64,000 nt of DNA from Eretmocerus hayati (GCA_029851415.1 CM056744.1:69248172-69312171); one strand, 5' to 3'; shown: positions 21,830-35,708, numbered from the stretch's first letter. Notes: a model not told the origin generated them from the letters alone. Numbers and translations: made by a program.

Positions 21830-24076
21830 AGACTCTTCCAGGTGCGTTCCAGGGAGTGAAATGGATATTCGGTAATTTGCAATCCTGGGTGAACTATCCC
21901 CTGATAAGTTGGCTGATTAATCAGCCGATTGATCAGCTGATTTTTTTGGGTGATATTTTGGCATGCTTAATCAGCTGATTGATCACCCGATTTTATTCGG
22001 CAGGGATCCTGCCAGCTCAACGACAATTCAGTCACATCCTGGGTTGCTCGTACTGTATTTTGAACCCAGCCCCGAATCGAGGAATCGATGCCAAAAGATA
22101 CTAGACCCTCCGATGCTCAAAATCAAACGACTCCAGCTGACATCTAAATGCGAATGTTCGATTCTAATTAGGAATTCGATATGCTGCCAACTTGGAGACG
22201 ATTCAATCACAAAATCGATTGGTTTTATAAAGTCCACAGCCCAAGCTGGGGTCTGAGCCAAAAATGCTGGATCCTCAAGGCCGATTCTTGTTGACAATCC
22301 AGTAGGAAACCGAAGGAATTTGAACAAAATAGCGGGTTGTAGGTGGTTTGCAGTCCTACGACAATCTTTGAATAACTCGGAGTGTATAGCGTAGTTCATC
22401 AACGAAATTCCAAGCCTGATCCCGAGTCTGGGAATTGATGCTCAACAATCCCGGATCTATTCTCCGCTGGGGATGACATCATATCAGCCCTAATCTCATT
22501 GATTATGTTCGATTCTAGTTAGGGATCTGATATACTGCCACCCTGAAAATCATACTGTATCATTCTCGGATCTGTAGGCTAAATTTCAAAGCCAATCGCA
22601 CTCCAAGGAATTATGCCAAGAGGTTCCAGATCCAATACATGTAAAAATTGACGTGAGTTGACTCAAAATCCGATCGATAATGCTGATCGATAATCCGATC
22701 GATAATCCTGGATGACTATTCGATCAGCTGCAAACTCAAGAATATTCCTGGCATTCTCCGTCATACGTGAATAAAATCCCAAGCTCAGTCATGATCCTGA
22801 AAACACGTGCCAACAAATACTGGATCTGTTCAATTTGAGTAATGACATGAGTTAAGATCGAATCTGATACAGAAGCTTTATTCTCCGTGAGCATCCGATG
22901 AGCTGCCAACTTGAGGAACTATTCCATTACATTTATTCCGAATGAACTAAATTCCGAGACCGATCACGGTTATAGAAATTGATGCCAAGAAACCGCGGAT
23001 CCATTTTATCTCGAGAATGACAACAAATCAGTCAAAATCTGATCGATAACCTCCAATTCTGGATGAGAATTCGATATGCTGCCAACTTGAGGATCCGAAC
23101 ATGAAAACTTCGAACCCGTAGGCTAGATTTTATTCCATGCGAAAATGACATGAGATCAGTTCCAATCAGATCAATAATGGTCAATTCTCAATGAGAATTC
23201 GATATGATCTTAACTAAAAAATGAAATAGTCATATTGTTAAGACTTGGAGAAACCAAGCCTTATAATGGTTTTAGGTCCGGAAAAGCTCACAAGCTTTTC
23301 CGGAGCAGGCTCTGCTACCACAGGCCACTCCTGGGCTGGCCTGACACCCGTTAAATAATCTCAAAAATAATGCATCATGTGAAGGAAAATTATGATGTTG
23401 GCAACATTTGTACTGGTAAAAACCAAGAGGGTGAATCGTTTAGGGAACTACCGCCCTTAACAGGCTCTGTGAAGGAATAATCTCAACACTGGTCGTTCAG
23501 ATAATTCTACAATTTAATGAAGAAAATCAGAATAATGAGATCCAAATTACAAAATTGCATGGCCTACTCAATAATCAGCTATTCTCTCAATCTATCTGAT
23601 CGGTCCGATATCTTTGTTTTCATTTGATTTTACACTCAACTTCTGGAAAAATGAGAGAGAAAAGAGAGAGCGAGTATTCTAATAAAATCCTCATCATATA
23701 ACTAAACACAAGGTTTTGCGTTACGTAACAGAGGATAGGTACTTTACCAAAAAGGTGGGAGAATTTCGTTAGACTCCGGGCGACGCGGCTCGCTCGTTCA
23801 TTTCCTTTGGGATCATGTCTGCCTCTCATTTGTGCTGAATTTTGGGGAACTGCCACATGGCACGCCTTCCCGGGTTAGACAGAAATTTTGTTGGAAGAAG
23901 CCCCGCGAGAAAGAGAGCGACCTCCGTCCCGCAACGGCCTTATATGCCCTCGAGCCGCGCGACTTGGCTTTCCGCGATGCGCAATTCTACTTGACCAATT
24001 AACGCTATCCTGCGCCCACCTCTCTCTCTTTTCCCTCGTCTCTCTTCTACTTTAATGCACTTTCGCTCTCTCTTAG

Positions 24077-24079
<3 letters not shown>

Positions 24080-24110
<31 letters not shown>

Positions 24111-24748
24111 TGGAATATAAGGAAAAATCTGATGACAGGACATCCCTATTGGATGTCCCACCGGCAGACCATGAGCGCTTTCATTTTGCCCACCCGGTGA
24201 ACCGGATGAGCATGAATCCAGCGCCCGTGTGCCCTGTGGGCTAAAACCTTCTGCTCTCAACCCCACAGTGTTGGCAAGCCATCACTGCAGAACTGGGGGC
24301 AGCTAACCACTATCTAACCAACCCACCCCGGAACCGCGTTAGCATTACTTCAGGGTGGGAGGCGTATCGCGCTCGGGATCAAGCGACTCTCTTCTCTCAC
24401 GACTTGCAGGTGTTGTTGCTCCTTCTTCGATCTTTTCCTACTCTTCTTTCTTCGATCTTCTCTCTTCTTCCTTCTCTCTTCTTTCTTCTTTCTTCCCTCT
24501 TCAGTTCATCATATTCCTCCTGGAATAATTTGGACCTCTTCTGATTGAGTCGGCAGACTCACTGTGATTCGCCTGCTTCGAGGCGCCTCACTTCCCTCTC
24601 TTTCTCCTCCTTACGGGTCATCACCAGCTTGATGTATCCGGTGACTCTATCCCATGTCTCCTGGTTGCGAAGTAAGTACGGGACGAGGTTCTCGGGTGTT
24701 AGTTGAGCACCCAGCCATCCATCCAACTCGGCGCGCTCACTTTGGGTG
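24080..24748 (-). mobile_element. R1-like retrotransposon 3' fragment, copy 3
   Basis: The minus strand matches the last part of ORF2 and the 3' untranslated region of copies 1 and 2, ending in a poly(T) run at 24080-24108 (poly(A) on the minus strand). Only about the last 60 codons are present. A 15-bp duplication GCTCTCTCTTAGTCT flanks it (24065-24079 and 24749-24763), as expected for target-primed insertion of a 5'-truncated copy. Confidence 0.88.
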
Positions 24749-25026
24749 GCTCTCTCTTAGTCTCTAACTCTCTCTTTCTAACTTATTCTAAACTAATAGT
24801 ACCAGGGGGAAGGGGCGATCATGTTCTCGGGGTCAGGCGACTCGAGAGAGTAGGAGTAGGGTCAAGCAAGCCTCCCCTATTTTCCCAACCACATGTAACC
24901 GAGCGCATTCCTGAAGATGCGCCACGCATGGACCTTCCACCCCTCGCGAGTTGGGCCTGCTTTGACACCACAGCTCGACTTGGCAAAATTGAAAAGTCCA
25001 TGCGTCACGCAACACATATCTTTAAC

Positions 25027-25742
25027 TAACGAAGAACACCCAGGGGTTTGGAACACGGATTTTGCTGAAACTCTGGGAGAAGTCTCTTTTCACCGCCGAA
25101 AGATAGAACCAAGAGCCGCACTTGCAAATGCCGAACCGTTTTTGAACTGCAGCTCATATCATTAGCTTAAGGCGATGCGGTCACCGTGCAACCCGGAAAT
25201 TATATCTTATTTGGATGTAAATCAAAAAATTTCCACGAAACGAAGTCTGAGACGATTTGTCCATCACGTATCATCACCTGAGTTGTGGTGGACAACTCAT
25301 TATTTGTCACCGATCACAAGACTATCACTAATAAACGAGAATAACTTGCCCGCGGGTACTTTCTAACCTACAAATTGGTACATTTTCGTTCACAAAACTC
25401 TCAAAATCTAGTCCGATTTGGGCCAAACGAAGAGTTATCCAGGCAAAGTTAGATGATAATAAAGCCTGGATAACTCGTGGTTTAGGCCATAATGGAAAAG
25501 ATTTTGAGATTTCTGTGAACAAAGTTCAGCGTGCACGGCAACCGCATCGCCTTAACGAGTATATCTATATGTCAGTTTTTACACATGGGCCTGTATGGGC
25601 AATGCTAATATCATAGGCTATAGCTTGAAAACGGTTGGACATTTGCAAGTGTGGCTCTGGGTTTCACTTTTTCGTGGTACAAGGAGACTGTCCCCAGAGT
25701 TTCAGCCAAATCCGTGTCCCACAACACCTAGGTGTTCCTTGT
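25027..25742. repeat. Nested inverted repeat, about 0.7 kb
   Basis: Outer arms at about 25027-25190 and 25530-25742 are imperfect reverse complements (AAGGCGATGCGGTCACCGTG against CACGGCAACCGCATCGCCTT; TTTGCTGAAACTCTGGG against CCCAGAGTTTCAGCCAAA). Between them is a second palindrome (about 25385-25525) centred near 25455, with GAGTTATCCAGGC/GCCTGGATAACTC. It is probably a non-autonomous element with another inside. Confidence 0.6.
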
Positions 25743-25849
25743 AAATGTGGAATGAATAAAGTGGAGAGTCTGAGTTTTTTCAATTGCATGGCCCTCCATT
25801 GATTGTGAATTGTTGCAATCGTTCCAGGATATAATCAGAAGTCTTTTCA

Positions 25850-28060
25850 GTCGGCGTAAATCGCATTTCTGTCAGAGTAGGGTATCTATCATCCTCGAGT
25901 AGATTTGAACTGATTTTGAGTCACCATCCACAACATATTGATCGCAAAATTATCAGCTTCGATTCCCAGATTTGCGTTTGGACTTTATATTTTGTATGAT
26001 CTACCCCAAAATTCGATGAGTTCCCTTGAGATTCCGATATATCCGAATCATAATATCGGAGATGGGACTTCTAAATTGATAATCAATTGATCTCATGTCA
26101 TTGTTCTAGGAATGTGGGCTGGAATTCATAGTTGTTTTTCGGAGCAAACTTTTGCTCGGTCGGTAAGAGCCAATTTCCTACCTTTGCTGGAGGGACGCTA
26201 TCATCAAAGAAATAAGCTGGTAAAGCAGACGACAGAACGTGGGAATGCGAACAAGCGATTTGACAGCAGGGAAATGTTATGAGTTTTCATGAGTTTTCCT
26301 CAATTTTCAGATTGTGCGTGGACAATTTACTTTTCAATCCAGAAAAAATACCATTAATATCTCTGTCTTGACAGAGAGAGAGCGAGAGAACAAGCTCTCT
26401 TTATTTTCCCCTACTAAAATAGATGAAAATTTAATATTATTTATGCCTAACATATTTTGTCAAGGAACGGATAATAATAATTGATGCCTTGAGACATGGT
26501 GTGGTCTACATTGTGTGGTTATAAATGGGACCTTTGATTATCCTTGAGAGAATGCTCTTATCAAAAATGAACTTTGACGAGCTCTATGGAAAAAGTCCTC
26601 ATGTTCAAAAGATCATATGACGGTGAGACTGAAAATATTCGAGTGATGAAGGCGTCTACTAGCATTCTTGTTGAGGACTTCATAGGAAATGAATTTATCT
26701 GATGACTTTATTTTGATTTTTTGCTGTTTTGTGAGAGTTGTCGCACCAACTTCTCCATTGGTGGAACAATCGTAATGGTAGTGAGACCAATGTGTTTTTA
26801 AATTCCAACACAGATGTTTGATCAGGGATTACTAGAGAAGAGTTAGAATATTCTGAAGCGATACTGTTCCATCATTCACTATTCTGTTAGTCAGAAAGTA
26901 CAGTAACAAGATTACAACAAGATTACCCCATTAATTTGAGTACTGACAGGGATGCGAGTTGTAAGAAAGATTCTCGCCTAGTTTTGGTTAATTCCTGAGA
27001 GGAATTTTCAAACACTGTCTGGTCTTTTGTAGGAGCTTTCAAGCTTTTGAGTTACAATAAAGCATGAGAATATTTCTGAGTAGAAACTATTCAATTGAGT
27101 GTGAAGAACAGCAAAGAATGTGCCATGCGATGGAATGAAATTCACACCTTCTGAATGATACCTTCTTGCCAAAGTTTAACCCAGGAATAAACATCAGAAC
27201 ATTGAGAAATATAAGGTGGTATGTGAATTTCTCCGGCACATCTGATTTTACTTCAAACTCTTGATAAATGGAATTTACCAAGAGTTTGAACAGTTTTTGA
27301 TTCGCTCCATGAATTTGAGCTCGAAGACTTTTTCCATAAAGCTCTTCAGAGCTCATTTTTCATGTGGCTAAGACAAACATTCCCTGAGGAGTAAGGGCAC
27401 GCTTCATTTCCAAGCAATGTGTAGCTTACGGTTTTTGACCCCAATCAATTATCGATTCTAGACCAAAATTATTTGCATCAAGAAATTCAGAGATTTTCAT
27501 CAATTTTGATGAAAATAAATAGATTGATATATGACGACTATTTTAATTTTAGTAGGAGAGATAGAAGAGAGTTTATTCTTCAAGCTCTCTCATGTAAGCT
27601 TAGCAGATCCAACAAAATATGAGATTCACGGTTTTCGTTCGACAAAGTAACATTATCGACCGCACAGAATCTGAAAATCGAGGCAAACCTCATGAAAACT
27701 CATATGTTTTTCTCTGTTATCAAATAAATGTTTAAAAATTAAATATTTAAATATTTATTTAATATTTATATTCAATAAATGTTTAAAATAAATTAAAATA
27801 AATGTTTTTCCCTGTTGTCAAATCGCTTGTTCGGATAACCACGTTCTGTCGTCTGCTATTACCAGATTATTCATTTGATGATAGCGTCCCTCTAGCAAAG
27901 GTAGGAAATTGGCTCTTACCGCCCGAGCAAAAGTTTGCTTCGAAAAGCGACTATGAATTCCAGCCATGGACTTGGGATCCTTCGGCACCGATTTTGAGAA
28001 CTTTGATTCGGTTTAGGATTTCCTCCATTAGTTTTGAGATGTCACGGTGAGCTATTCGAG
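25850..28060. repeat. Inner palindrome centred near 27.0 kb
   Basis: Segments at 26120-26330 match the reverse of 27660-27965 (the AATCGCTTGTTCG..ACGTTCTGTCGTCTGC part is easily seen), and 26550-26600 matches the reverse of 27310-27360 (GAGCTCTATGGAAAAAGTC). The right arm has an extra AT-rich insertion at about 27725-27810 with a duplicated ATGTTTTTC..CTGTT segment. No coding frame with family similarity. Confidence 0.55.
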
Positions 28061-29559
28061 TTGGCAGCATAACAAGATTCCCATCTCGATCCCGAGTTCA
28101 ACAATTACATTTCGACTCATTCGATACTCAAAGTCCCATGAAAAAGGACACGTTTGTGGAAGACTTTGGACTGATCTCTATCATTTATATAAGAAGAGAA
28201 TCGGTCATTTTGCGGCTCCTATTCCCAGAACTGAGCTTTGACTGAAAATCATATCCACGAACCAAAGATATAACTACATAGTTTTTGAGTTGGGAGCGTA
28301 ACGAATTCTCATTCAGAATTGACCATCCTCGATCTGATTGGAACTGATCTCATGCCAATTTTCGCATGAAATGGATCTGAAATCTTTTGGCATCGTATCG
28401 TGGGGCTGGGATTGGGTCCAAAATCTAGCCTACGGGTTCGAAGCTTTCATGCCCGGATTCTCAAGTTGGCAGCATATCAAATTCCCATCCAGAATTGGAA
28501 GTTATTGATCAGATTTTGACTGATTTGTTGTCATTTCCAGCATAAAATGGATCCGTGGGATCAATTTTCATGACGTGATTGGGCTTAAAATTCAGTTCAT
28601 TCGAACTGAAATGTTATGGAATAGTTCTCAAGTTGGCAGCTGATCGCACTCTCACGGAAAATCAAAGCTTCTGTATCAGATTCGATCTCAACTCATGTCA
28701 TTACTCAACTTGAACGGATCCAGTATTTGTTGGCACGTTTTTCAGTATCAGGACTGAGCTTAGGATTTTGTTAACGTATGACAAAGAATGCCAAGAATAT
28801 TCTTGAGTTTGCAGCGAATCGAATGGTCATCTAGGATTGACCATTATCGATCGAATTTTGAGTCAACCCACGTCAATTTTCACATGTAATGGACCTGGAA
28901 TCTCTTGGCATCGATTTCTTGGAGTGCGATTGACTTCGAAATTTAGCCTACAGGTTCGAGAATGATACGGTATGATTTTCAGGGTGGCAATATATCGGAT
29001 GCCCAACTAAAATCGAACATAATCAATCAGATTTCGGTTGATATATCATTTTTTGCGGAGAATAGATCTGGGATTGTTTAGCGAAAATTCCCAGACTCGA
29101 AGTTCGGCATTATATCCCGTTGATGAATCACGCTATACACTCCGAGTCGTTCAAAGATGACGGTAGGACTGCAAACCACCCGTATTCCGCTGTTTTGTTC
29201 AAATTTCTTTGGTTTTTCACTGGATTGTCGACAAGAATCGGACTTGAGAATCCCAGCATTTATCTTTAGACCCAGACTTGGGCTGTTAACTTTGTGGAAC
29301 CAATCAACTTTGTGATTGATTTGTCTCCAAGTTGGCAGCATATCGAATTCCTCGTTAGAATCGAACATTAGCAGTCAGATGTGGAATGGAATCGTGTAAT
29401 TTTCAGCATCAGATGGGTCTCGTATCTATTGCATCGATTCCTAGATCCGGGGCTGGGATCAAAATGCAGTACGAGCCACCCAGGAAGTGACTGAATGGTC
29501 GTTGAGCTGGCAGCATATCAAAATCCTACCTAAAATTTGTCATATACTGATTTTAATAG

Positions 29560-32500
29560 CACTCAAGGGGTAGTTTTAGCAGAAACTCGATGTCAAATCT
29601 GCCAGCATCATCACCCCGACTCGTTTTTGGGCTTGAAATCCCATGGTCAACTACAACTTTTACTAGAAATGGTTTCAAGATGACAGTAGAATGGCAAACT
29701 ACGTAAATATCGTCGTTTTGTCGAAATCCTTCTAGTTCATTACTCCATTGTCGACAATAATTGGCCCCAAGTATCCCAGCCCTTATTTTCAGACCTATGC
29801 TTGGGCTAGAAATTTTGTTCCACTAATGCACTTTGTCATCGGATCGTCTCCAAGGTTGCAGCTTATCGAATTCTTGGTTAGAATCGAGCATTCGCAATGA
29901 AATTCGAGCTAAAATCATGAGACATTTTTCACAAACTCGAGCTGGCATTTCTTTGCATCGATTCCTAGATTTGTGATGGGGCTCAAAATGCCGATCGAGT
30001 ATTCCAGGATACGACTCAATTCTCGTTAAGTTGGCAGCATGTCAAAGTCCAACCTGGAATTTGTCATATATTGATATCCAAAGGGCTCAATGGCCACTTC
30101 TTGGTGAAAATCGATGTCAAAGCTGCCAATCAATTCATTGGGCTTGGAATTTTTCTGATCAATCAAATTATATACTCCAAGTTGCTGCAAGATGGCAGTA
30201 GAACCGCAAATCATCTGAAAGTCGTTGTTTCGTTCAAATCCCTATAGTTCAATACTCGATTGTCGACAAAAGTCGGATTCGAGAATCCCAACCACCTCTG
30301 TCCAAACCCGAGAATGCGCTCAACTTCCAGTCATGCGCCTCCGAAATGTAAGTGAAGAATTTTCCAGGTGGCAGTAGAATCCGTGTCTTGCGCGCCGTAA
30401 GTTCATTTTTCGGGCCATTTCGTGTTTATTCATTTTCTTCCATTCAACTTCCCCCACACCCAGCCCATCGCATTTGAGAGAAAAACAGGTAGGCACACCT
30501 TTTAGCCGAGACGATTACAAAGATGACCCAATTTATTCCATCTCAAATGCTCATGAATTCGAGTGAAGGGATTTCATGCCAGAGTTGACTCCTCAGAGGC
30601 ATAGTGCGCCGAGTTGTCTCGAGGAAGAATATTTTCCGGTGGAAAAATTGGTTGTGGCTCGTCAGGGTTCCCTCCAAATTTTCAGTTACACATCTAAAGA
30701 ACCCAGGCGATTCTCTGTCGGCTACAGTAAAACCTCCCTTGGCGGCCACTCTGCGTGCCCAGATTCAATTGACCGCTGAGAGAGGTGGACGCTTTTGGGG
30801 GGGAGGGGGGTGGGGTTCTGATAATTCCGAAACGGAAAAGAGTCGTTCCTGCAGTTCAATACATCTGATATTGGCGTCATATCTCAAGCAAACCATGATG
30901 AGTGAGATGATTGGATACGATCGAAAGATCAAAACAAACTACAAACTCTTGAAAAGATGAAGAAATATCAAGTATACTACTGTATCAAAGGTCATATGTG
31001 ATCAAAGATGAGATATCAATTCGTCACAGATGTTCAAAGAATTTTGAGTACTGTCTGCCATGGAAAAATCTGAGATTGAGACGTGATTGGGGCTTTCTCT
31101 TCGGATCATTCCTCAACTTGATTCATCAATCACGAACCGATCTTGACCCATCGGGATCATTGTGGCTCATAAAAAACTATTCCTATTCGTTCAGATGGAT
31201 CAGGGAATCTCCCGTGGTTGGTTTTGGTTCTCGATTTTCTTCTGGCACAGCTCCGTCCCCATCTTCATTACTCTCTAACTGGGCCGATGCAGAGTGTGTT
31301 ACCATTTTACAACACTCGTTGGAGCCTCTTTCTCTGTATTATAGGATATTAGAAATACCATCGATCACAGTGGTTGCTTCTGGGGGGTTCAATCTAAACA
31401 TGAAAGTCATATCTGGGACTGAGAGAATCTTTCCAACAGTAGAGGTGGCTGCTCGCAGATTGTCTGCTATTGGGAGGTTTCACAGTTATGAGACTCGATA
31501 TAATTCTGCCGGGATCTTGTATTCATGGCCGCTAAGGTTGGTGACTGCTTCCGAGAGATGGCCACTGAGGAAGGTTCTAATGTTCACGGTTTTCGGATTT
31601 CTTTTGGTGGTCAAATTTGTTTCTGGGGTTGATCTTGTTGAATAGATAGTAGGAGTGTCATTCTAGGATGTAATGGGTTAGGAATGGATGAGCGTGCCGA
31701 ATCTGCGCGTATCACTCTTGAAATTCAAGAGCTGTAGTTCCTAACTCGTTCCATGTCCTGAAATATATCTTCAGAGTAAGGCGAAAATCGGTGATGATCC
31801 TTCCCAAAGCTGGTGATAATGGAGAAAATGATGCATGGTTATGTGCCAGGCTGATCATTCCACTGATCTAACATGGAGCATGAGACAGTCGAAGAAGATA
31901 GCTCGATGTGCTCAATATCCTCCCCTGGATTGTAGAATAGGGGCACTGGACTATCACTAATCAAACATAGGAGGAACGGTCACTCACACATGGGGGACAT
32001 TGATATCACTCCTGAAGTGACATCGAGAAACACACTACAGTCAGAAGAATTCTTGTTCCCTACAATGAAACTATACTCACGCTCATAAGCAGCGTGATTC
32101 CTTGGCAAACTCTGGGACTTTGAATCTTCAAAGATACGCAGAATCGGAAGATGCTATTCATAATCTCATCCTCATTCTTGCCAGTTTTTATGAAGTGTTG
32201 TAAGAGACCAGCCCCAATCTTGCAAGCTGTGCACGATACTTTTGACATTACTGAAGTCTCAATTTCCATCATCACTCTTTTCAAATCTAGTAATTTCATT
32301 GTCTTATCAACAAAGAGTGTGAGGTGTCCATGTTCTTCAGCAGATTCCATGTCCCACATCATCCGAGCAAGACTGACCTGTTAGGATGATACCCAGTATA
32401 TGACTAAAAAACTCGAAGAAGAAGCTATTGCTGGAAACTACAAAGATGAATTCCAAGGATTCCAGGCGAATGGATGCAAGGGTCGAGTGATCAGATAGTC

Positions 32501-33973
32501 CAAGTGTATGATGGGATCTCATGTGGATTGTCAATTTGTCTACACAAGATCTGATTGCCTCATGGAATTCAGTCCTCTCAAATCTTCAACAAGATCTCTT
32601 CACTCGTTCCACCATTTCTAGGTGAAGTCCATCACAATCTTTGATTGCACCCTTCCAAATCTTGGAGGGTCGATTTTCTTTCGACCTATACTACCCAATT
32701 CCGGACGTGGATATACATGTTCCGGAACGCGGACAGAAAATCCAAGTCCTTATTTGACACTCTGATCGCCGAGTGTGTGGAACATGTGCAATGCTCGTCA
32801 TTGTGATTGTGGATGAGGTCTCATTTGCAGGTTTGCACCCTCCTAGTCACGTTAGAAAACCCAAATCGCCAAAACCCATGACTCGCTCACAATCGATCTC
32901 CATGATCCACAAGGATCCAAACTTGAACTCATATTTTCCAAGCACACTGTAAGAAATCTCGATGTCATTCGACAGTGCTGGGCAGAGAAAACTTGTGACC
33001 ACTGCTGGGCATTGCTTAGACGCTGCACAGCGAGCAAGGTTATGATTGGGGGCTTCCACGAGAGAAGAGAGCCAGCATACGAATTCGATTTGGGCCTATG
33101 TCATTCCCGATGTAAGCGTTTTCTACTTCTACAACGAATCTTGATGTATATATTCGTATCTAAAGCCCATTTCTAACGTGAAAATTCCTTGCAAAGCGAT
33201 TGGCGTGGTCAAAATTACGTTATCTCTTTTCGTTGCGGAATTGTGAATGAATTCTTACAAGCATGTTTTTGCTATCTCGGCGAATATCGATCGGAGCGAA
33301 ATTCCAAGCACACCATCAGAAAGATCGCAAAATTTTGAGTCGGAAATGGTTATTTCCGACTTTGATATTTGCATTATTACATGTAATCTTTTTTCAAGCA
33401 GTGTTTGCATTCAAGGTTTGAATCAAATCGAGTTTTTTTAGAAATGCTAGGCGAGAAAATAGTGCACCTCAACCTTCAACCGCTGAACCAGTTGAAAACT
33501 GTAACTAAGATAATTAACTTGATTAACTATAACTATAACTATAATTATAACTCTGAGACAATACACTGGTGGAGCAAATTGTTACCGGCCAAGGAGAAGA
33601 GTTTGATGCAAAATGGACTGTTTTTTTCATCAAGGTGAAGATTTTTCGATTGTCATCAACTCATTCTTCTCAGACGTCACTCACTTCTAAGAACAGCGCC
33701 ATCAAGATTGTAAATACAGCCCCTACCGTAAATAATGGAACATGCATACCTGTATTAATTCGGCGATAACTCCAATCGTCTTGGGTCTGAAAGGGCGTTT
33801 GGAAAACAATCCTGAAGGTCATGGAAAGACCTCTCAAATCATGTAAGACCGTTTTTTCCCAATTCTTCAGTGTGTCCAAATCGGCAATACAAACGGAAAA
33901 ATAATTAACTCCAATCAATCACTTGTCATTTTGACGGTAATGAGTCTATGAGGAAAATTCTTGTACCATCTTG
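29560..33973. other. Region without recognisable genes
   Basis: 29560-30300 still shows the TTGGCAGCAT-type degenerate repeat. A G-rich run lies at about 30799-30814. The longest frame, 30998-31645 (+, 215 codons), matches no family I know; its start is not supported by any motif, and short frames on the opposite strand over the same DNA are equally unconvincing. 33520-33550 is an (ACTATA)n microsatellite. I see no further structure. Confidence 0.4.
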
Positions 33974-33979
33974 TAGGTC

Positions 33980-34611
33980 AGTAGGGTAAGAGAGCGGGGG
34001 AAAGCAAGTAGGTCACACCTTTTTCTCACTTTTCCCCATAAGGATAGCATTGCGCGCGGATCCTGACGAATGCATTGCAAGCATAGGAAACTGCACTCTC
34101 ATGAGTTTGTCACGCATCGATGATTCCGCGCTCGGCAGTCCTCTCAGGTCACACCTTTTTCTCACTTTTCCCCATAAGAAAAGCATTGCGCGCCGATCCT
34201 GACGAATGCATTGCAAGCATAGGAAACTGCATATCATGATTTTTCACTCATCCGCGCTCGCCTCTCATTTTTCCCCCATTGCGCGCGGATCTTTGTATGG
34301 TACTCCGAGCTCGGTTCTTCACTCCCGTCCATAAGAATATCATTGCCCGCGGATCCTCACGAAATACATTGGGAGGATAGGCAACTGCTCGTCTCCGTGC
34401 TCGGCATAACGGGACTGGCCCGCACACATATCCATCAATAATATTTGAGAAATATCGAGCTCATATTTTTGAGAGATGAGCAGCATAGTCCTTTCACTCT
34501 TTCAGCTACTCTCTCTCCTTCGCGCTGCCTATACTTCAGTCCTCTCTGTCTCTCTCATACCTGGCCTTCGCTCGAAATATTATTTCCTGCGAGCAGCGGT
34601 CAAGCCCGTTG
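33980..34611 (+). repeat. Left terminal inverted repeat of the Maverick
   Basis: 632 bp matching 53841-54469 in reverse complement with few differences; identity stops after CAAGCCCGTTG. It contains two strong and one weak copy of an iteron-like block (CACACCTTTTTCTCACTTTTC ... GATCCTGACGAATGCATTG), at about 34013-34110, 34147-34233 and 34320-34393. Integrase binding is expected at the outer end. Confidence 0.95.
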
Positions 34612-34984
34612 CTCTCTACCCGAGCCAGCTATTTATCGATTCTTCGCTCAAAATGTATCTTCACTTCGCAGAGAACTTCTTTTGAAATAATTTCTACAAA
34701 CACCGGTCGAGCAACTTCTCTCGATCCGCTGTTTCTGCACCACCACGTTTTTTTTGCACTTGTGCCTTCGCTCACCTTTTCGAAAAAGAACTTTTCTCCC
34801 CACCCCGACCCAGACATTTCAAATTTGAGTCAATTATATTTAATAATGGGAGAAATATTCTGTATCTTTGAGCAAAAATACGAATGTTTTGCATGTTCGA
34901 CTTTAGTATACAACTTTGTCGTGAGTGAAGTAAACGTGTTCCACAGCAGTTCCAGATCTCCACATATATTTCTCCACAGAAAAA

Positions 34985-35470
34985 ATGTATCAACAAAACG
35001 AGCACCAACTCTGTGAGTAACAAATTTGAAATTAATCTTTTATACCCTCTATTGTCACGTTATATCAACTATCTACATCTCTCTCTTTCTCTCTCTCATT
35101 CACAGTCCAGCAAATTTTCCTGATGAACTTATGGTGGGCGCGTCTCGGTATGAGACGCCTAGCTTCCCCCCGTAATGTCGCATATTTCGTCGAATGCCTA
35201 CGGGACGTTATTGGCGTCCTGATAACGGGGAACTTCATGACTTTCATCATAATTTTCAAGCTCCAAAACGTTGACGATCGCGATGAGCTCCAATTATTTG
35301 GTGCTCGTCGATATTGTGAATCGCCAATCGAAATTGATTACTCTGGACATCATCATTTCTCCGTAACAGAGTTCTTTATTTATCGTGGTAATTTCCAAGA
35401 AATATACCACATTATAAGGAATTTCAATATTCTTCATTTGGACTTTGTCCACGAAATTTCACGCGACTAG
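34985..35470 (+). CDS. Small spliced gene of unknown function (cargo gene A)
   Basis: Proposed exons 34985-35012 and 35106-35470, with a 93-nt intron (GTGAGT donor; acceptor after a CTCTCTCTTTCTCTCTCTCATTCACAG tract that is described here only by type). The first exon has nine codons plus one base. The protein is 130 residues with a hydrophobic stretch (about 45-60) and aromatic-rich C-terminal half. No known family is recognised. It lies directly inside the left TIR. A second gene with the same design (short first exon, phase-1 intron) lies at 37012-37441 on the far side of the ribonucleotide reductase copy. Confidence 0.6.
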
Positions 35471-35708
35471 AGTCGCCTACTTTTGCTTAACGGGTTTTCC
35501 ACCCACCTTTTTTTCTTTATTCCAATGTATGCTAAAACGGAGCTGTTTATTTGATATTTCCTAGAATGATTTCTCTTTATGTACGCAAGAGAAAAACATA
35601 TGTAACGTTTAAAATATGAATTTTTAATAAATATTCATCATTTTCACAACATAGAATATTCTTTCCAACTCCCTCCTTCCATATATTATTCCAAGTCGTT
35701 CAAAGCAT

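Larger units (their letters stand above)
22000..29550. repeat. Large diverged inverted repeat (palindromic region)
   Basis: Sequence at about 22000-23230 recurs in reverse complement at about 28080-29550; for example, GAATTCGATATGCTGCCAAC at 22171 matches the reverse of about 29333-29350, and the downstream 120 bp also match with scattered changes. Inside the arms a phrase containing ATGCTGCCAAC (TTGGCAGCAT in reverse) recurs several times, so the arms are themselves degenerate tandem repeats. The left arm is separated from the inner palindrome by unrelated DNA, including a retrotransposon fragment. No gene is recognised. Confidence 0.6.

Noticed and set aside
30998..31645. 215-codon frame as a host gene
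   Set aside because: No domain, no splice or promoter support, and the region is otherwise gene-free.
34445..34690. Short frames in the Maverick TIR on both ends
   Set aside because: They lie in the TIRs and reflect repeat sequence, not genes.
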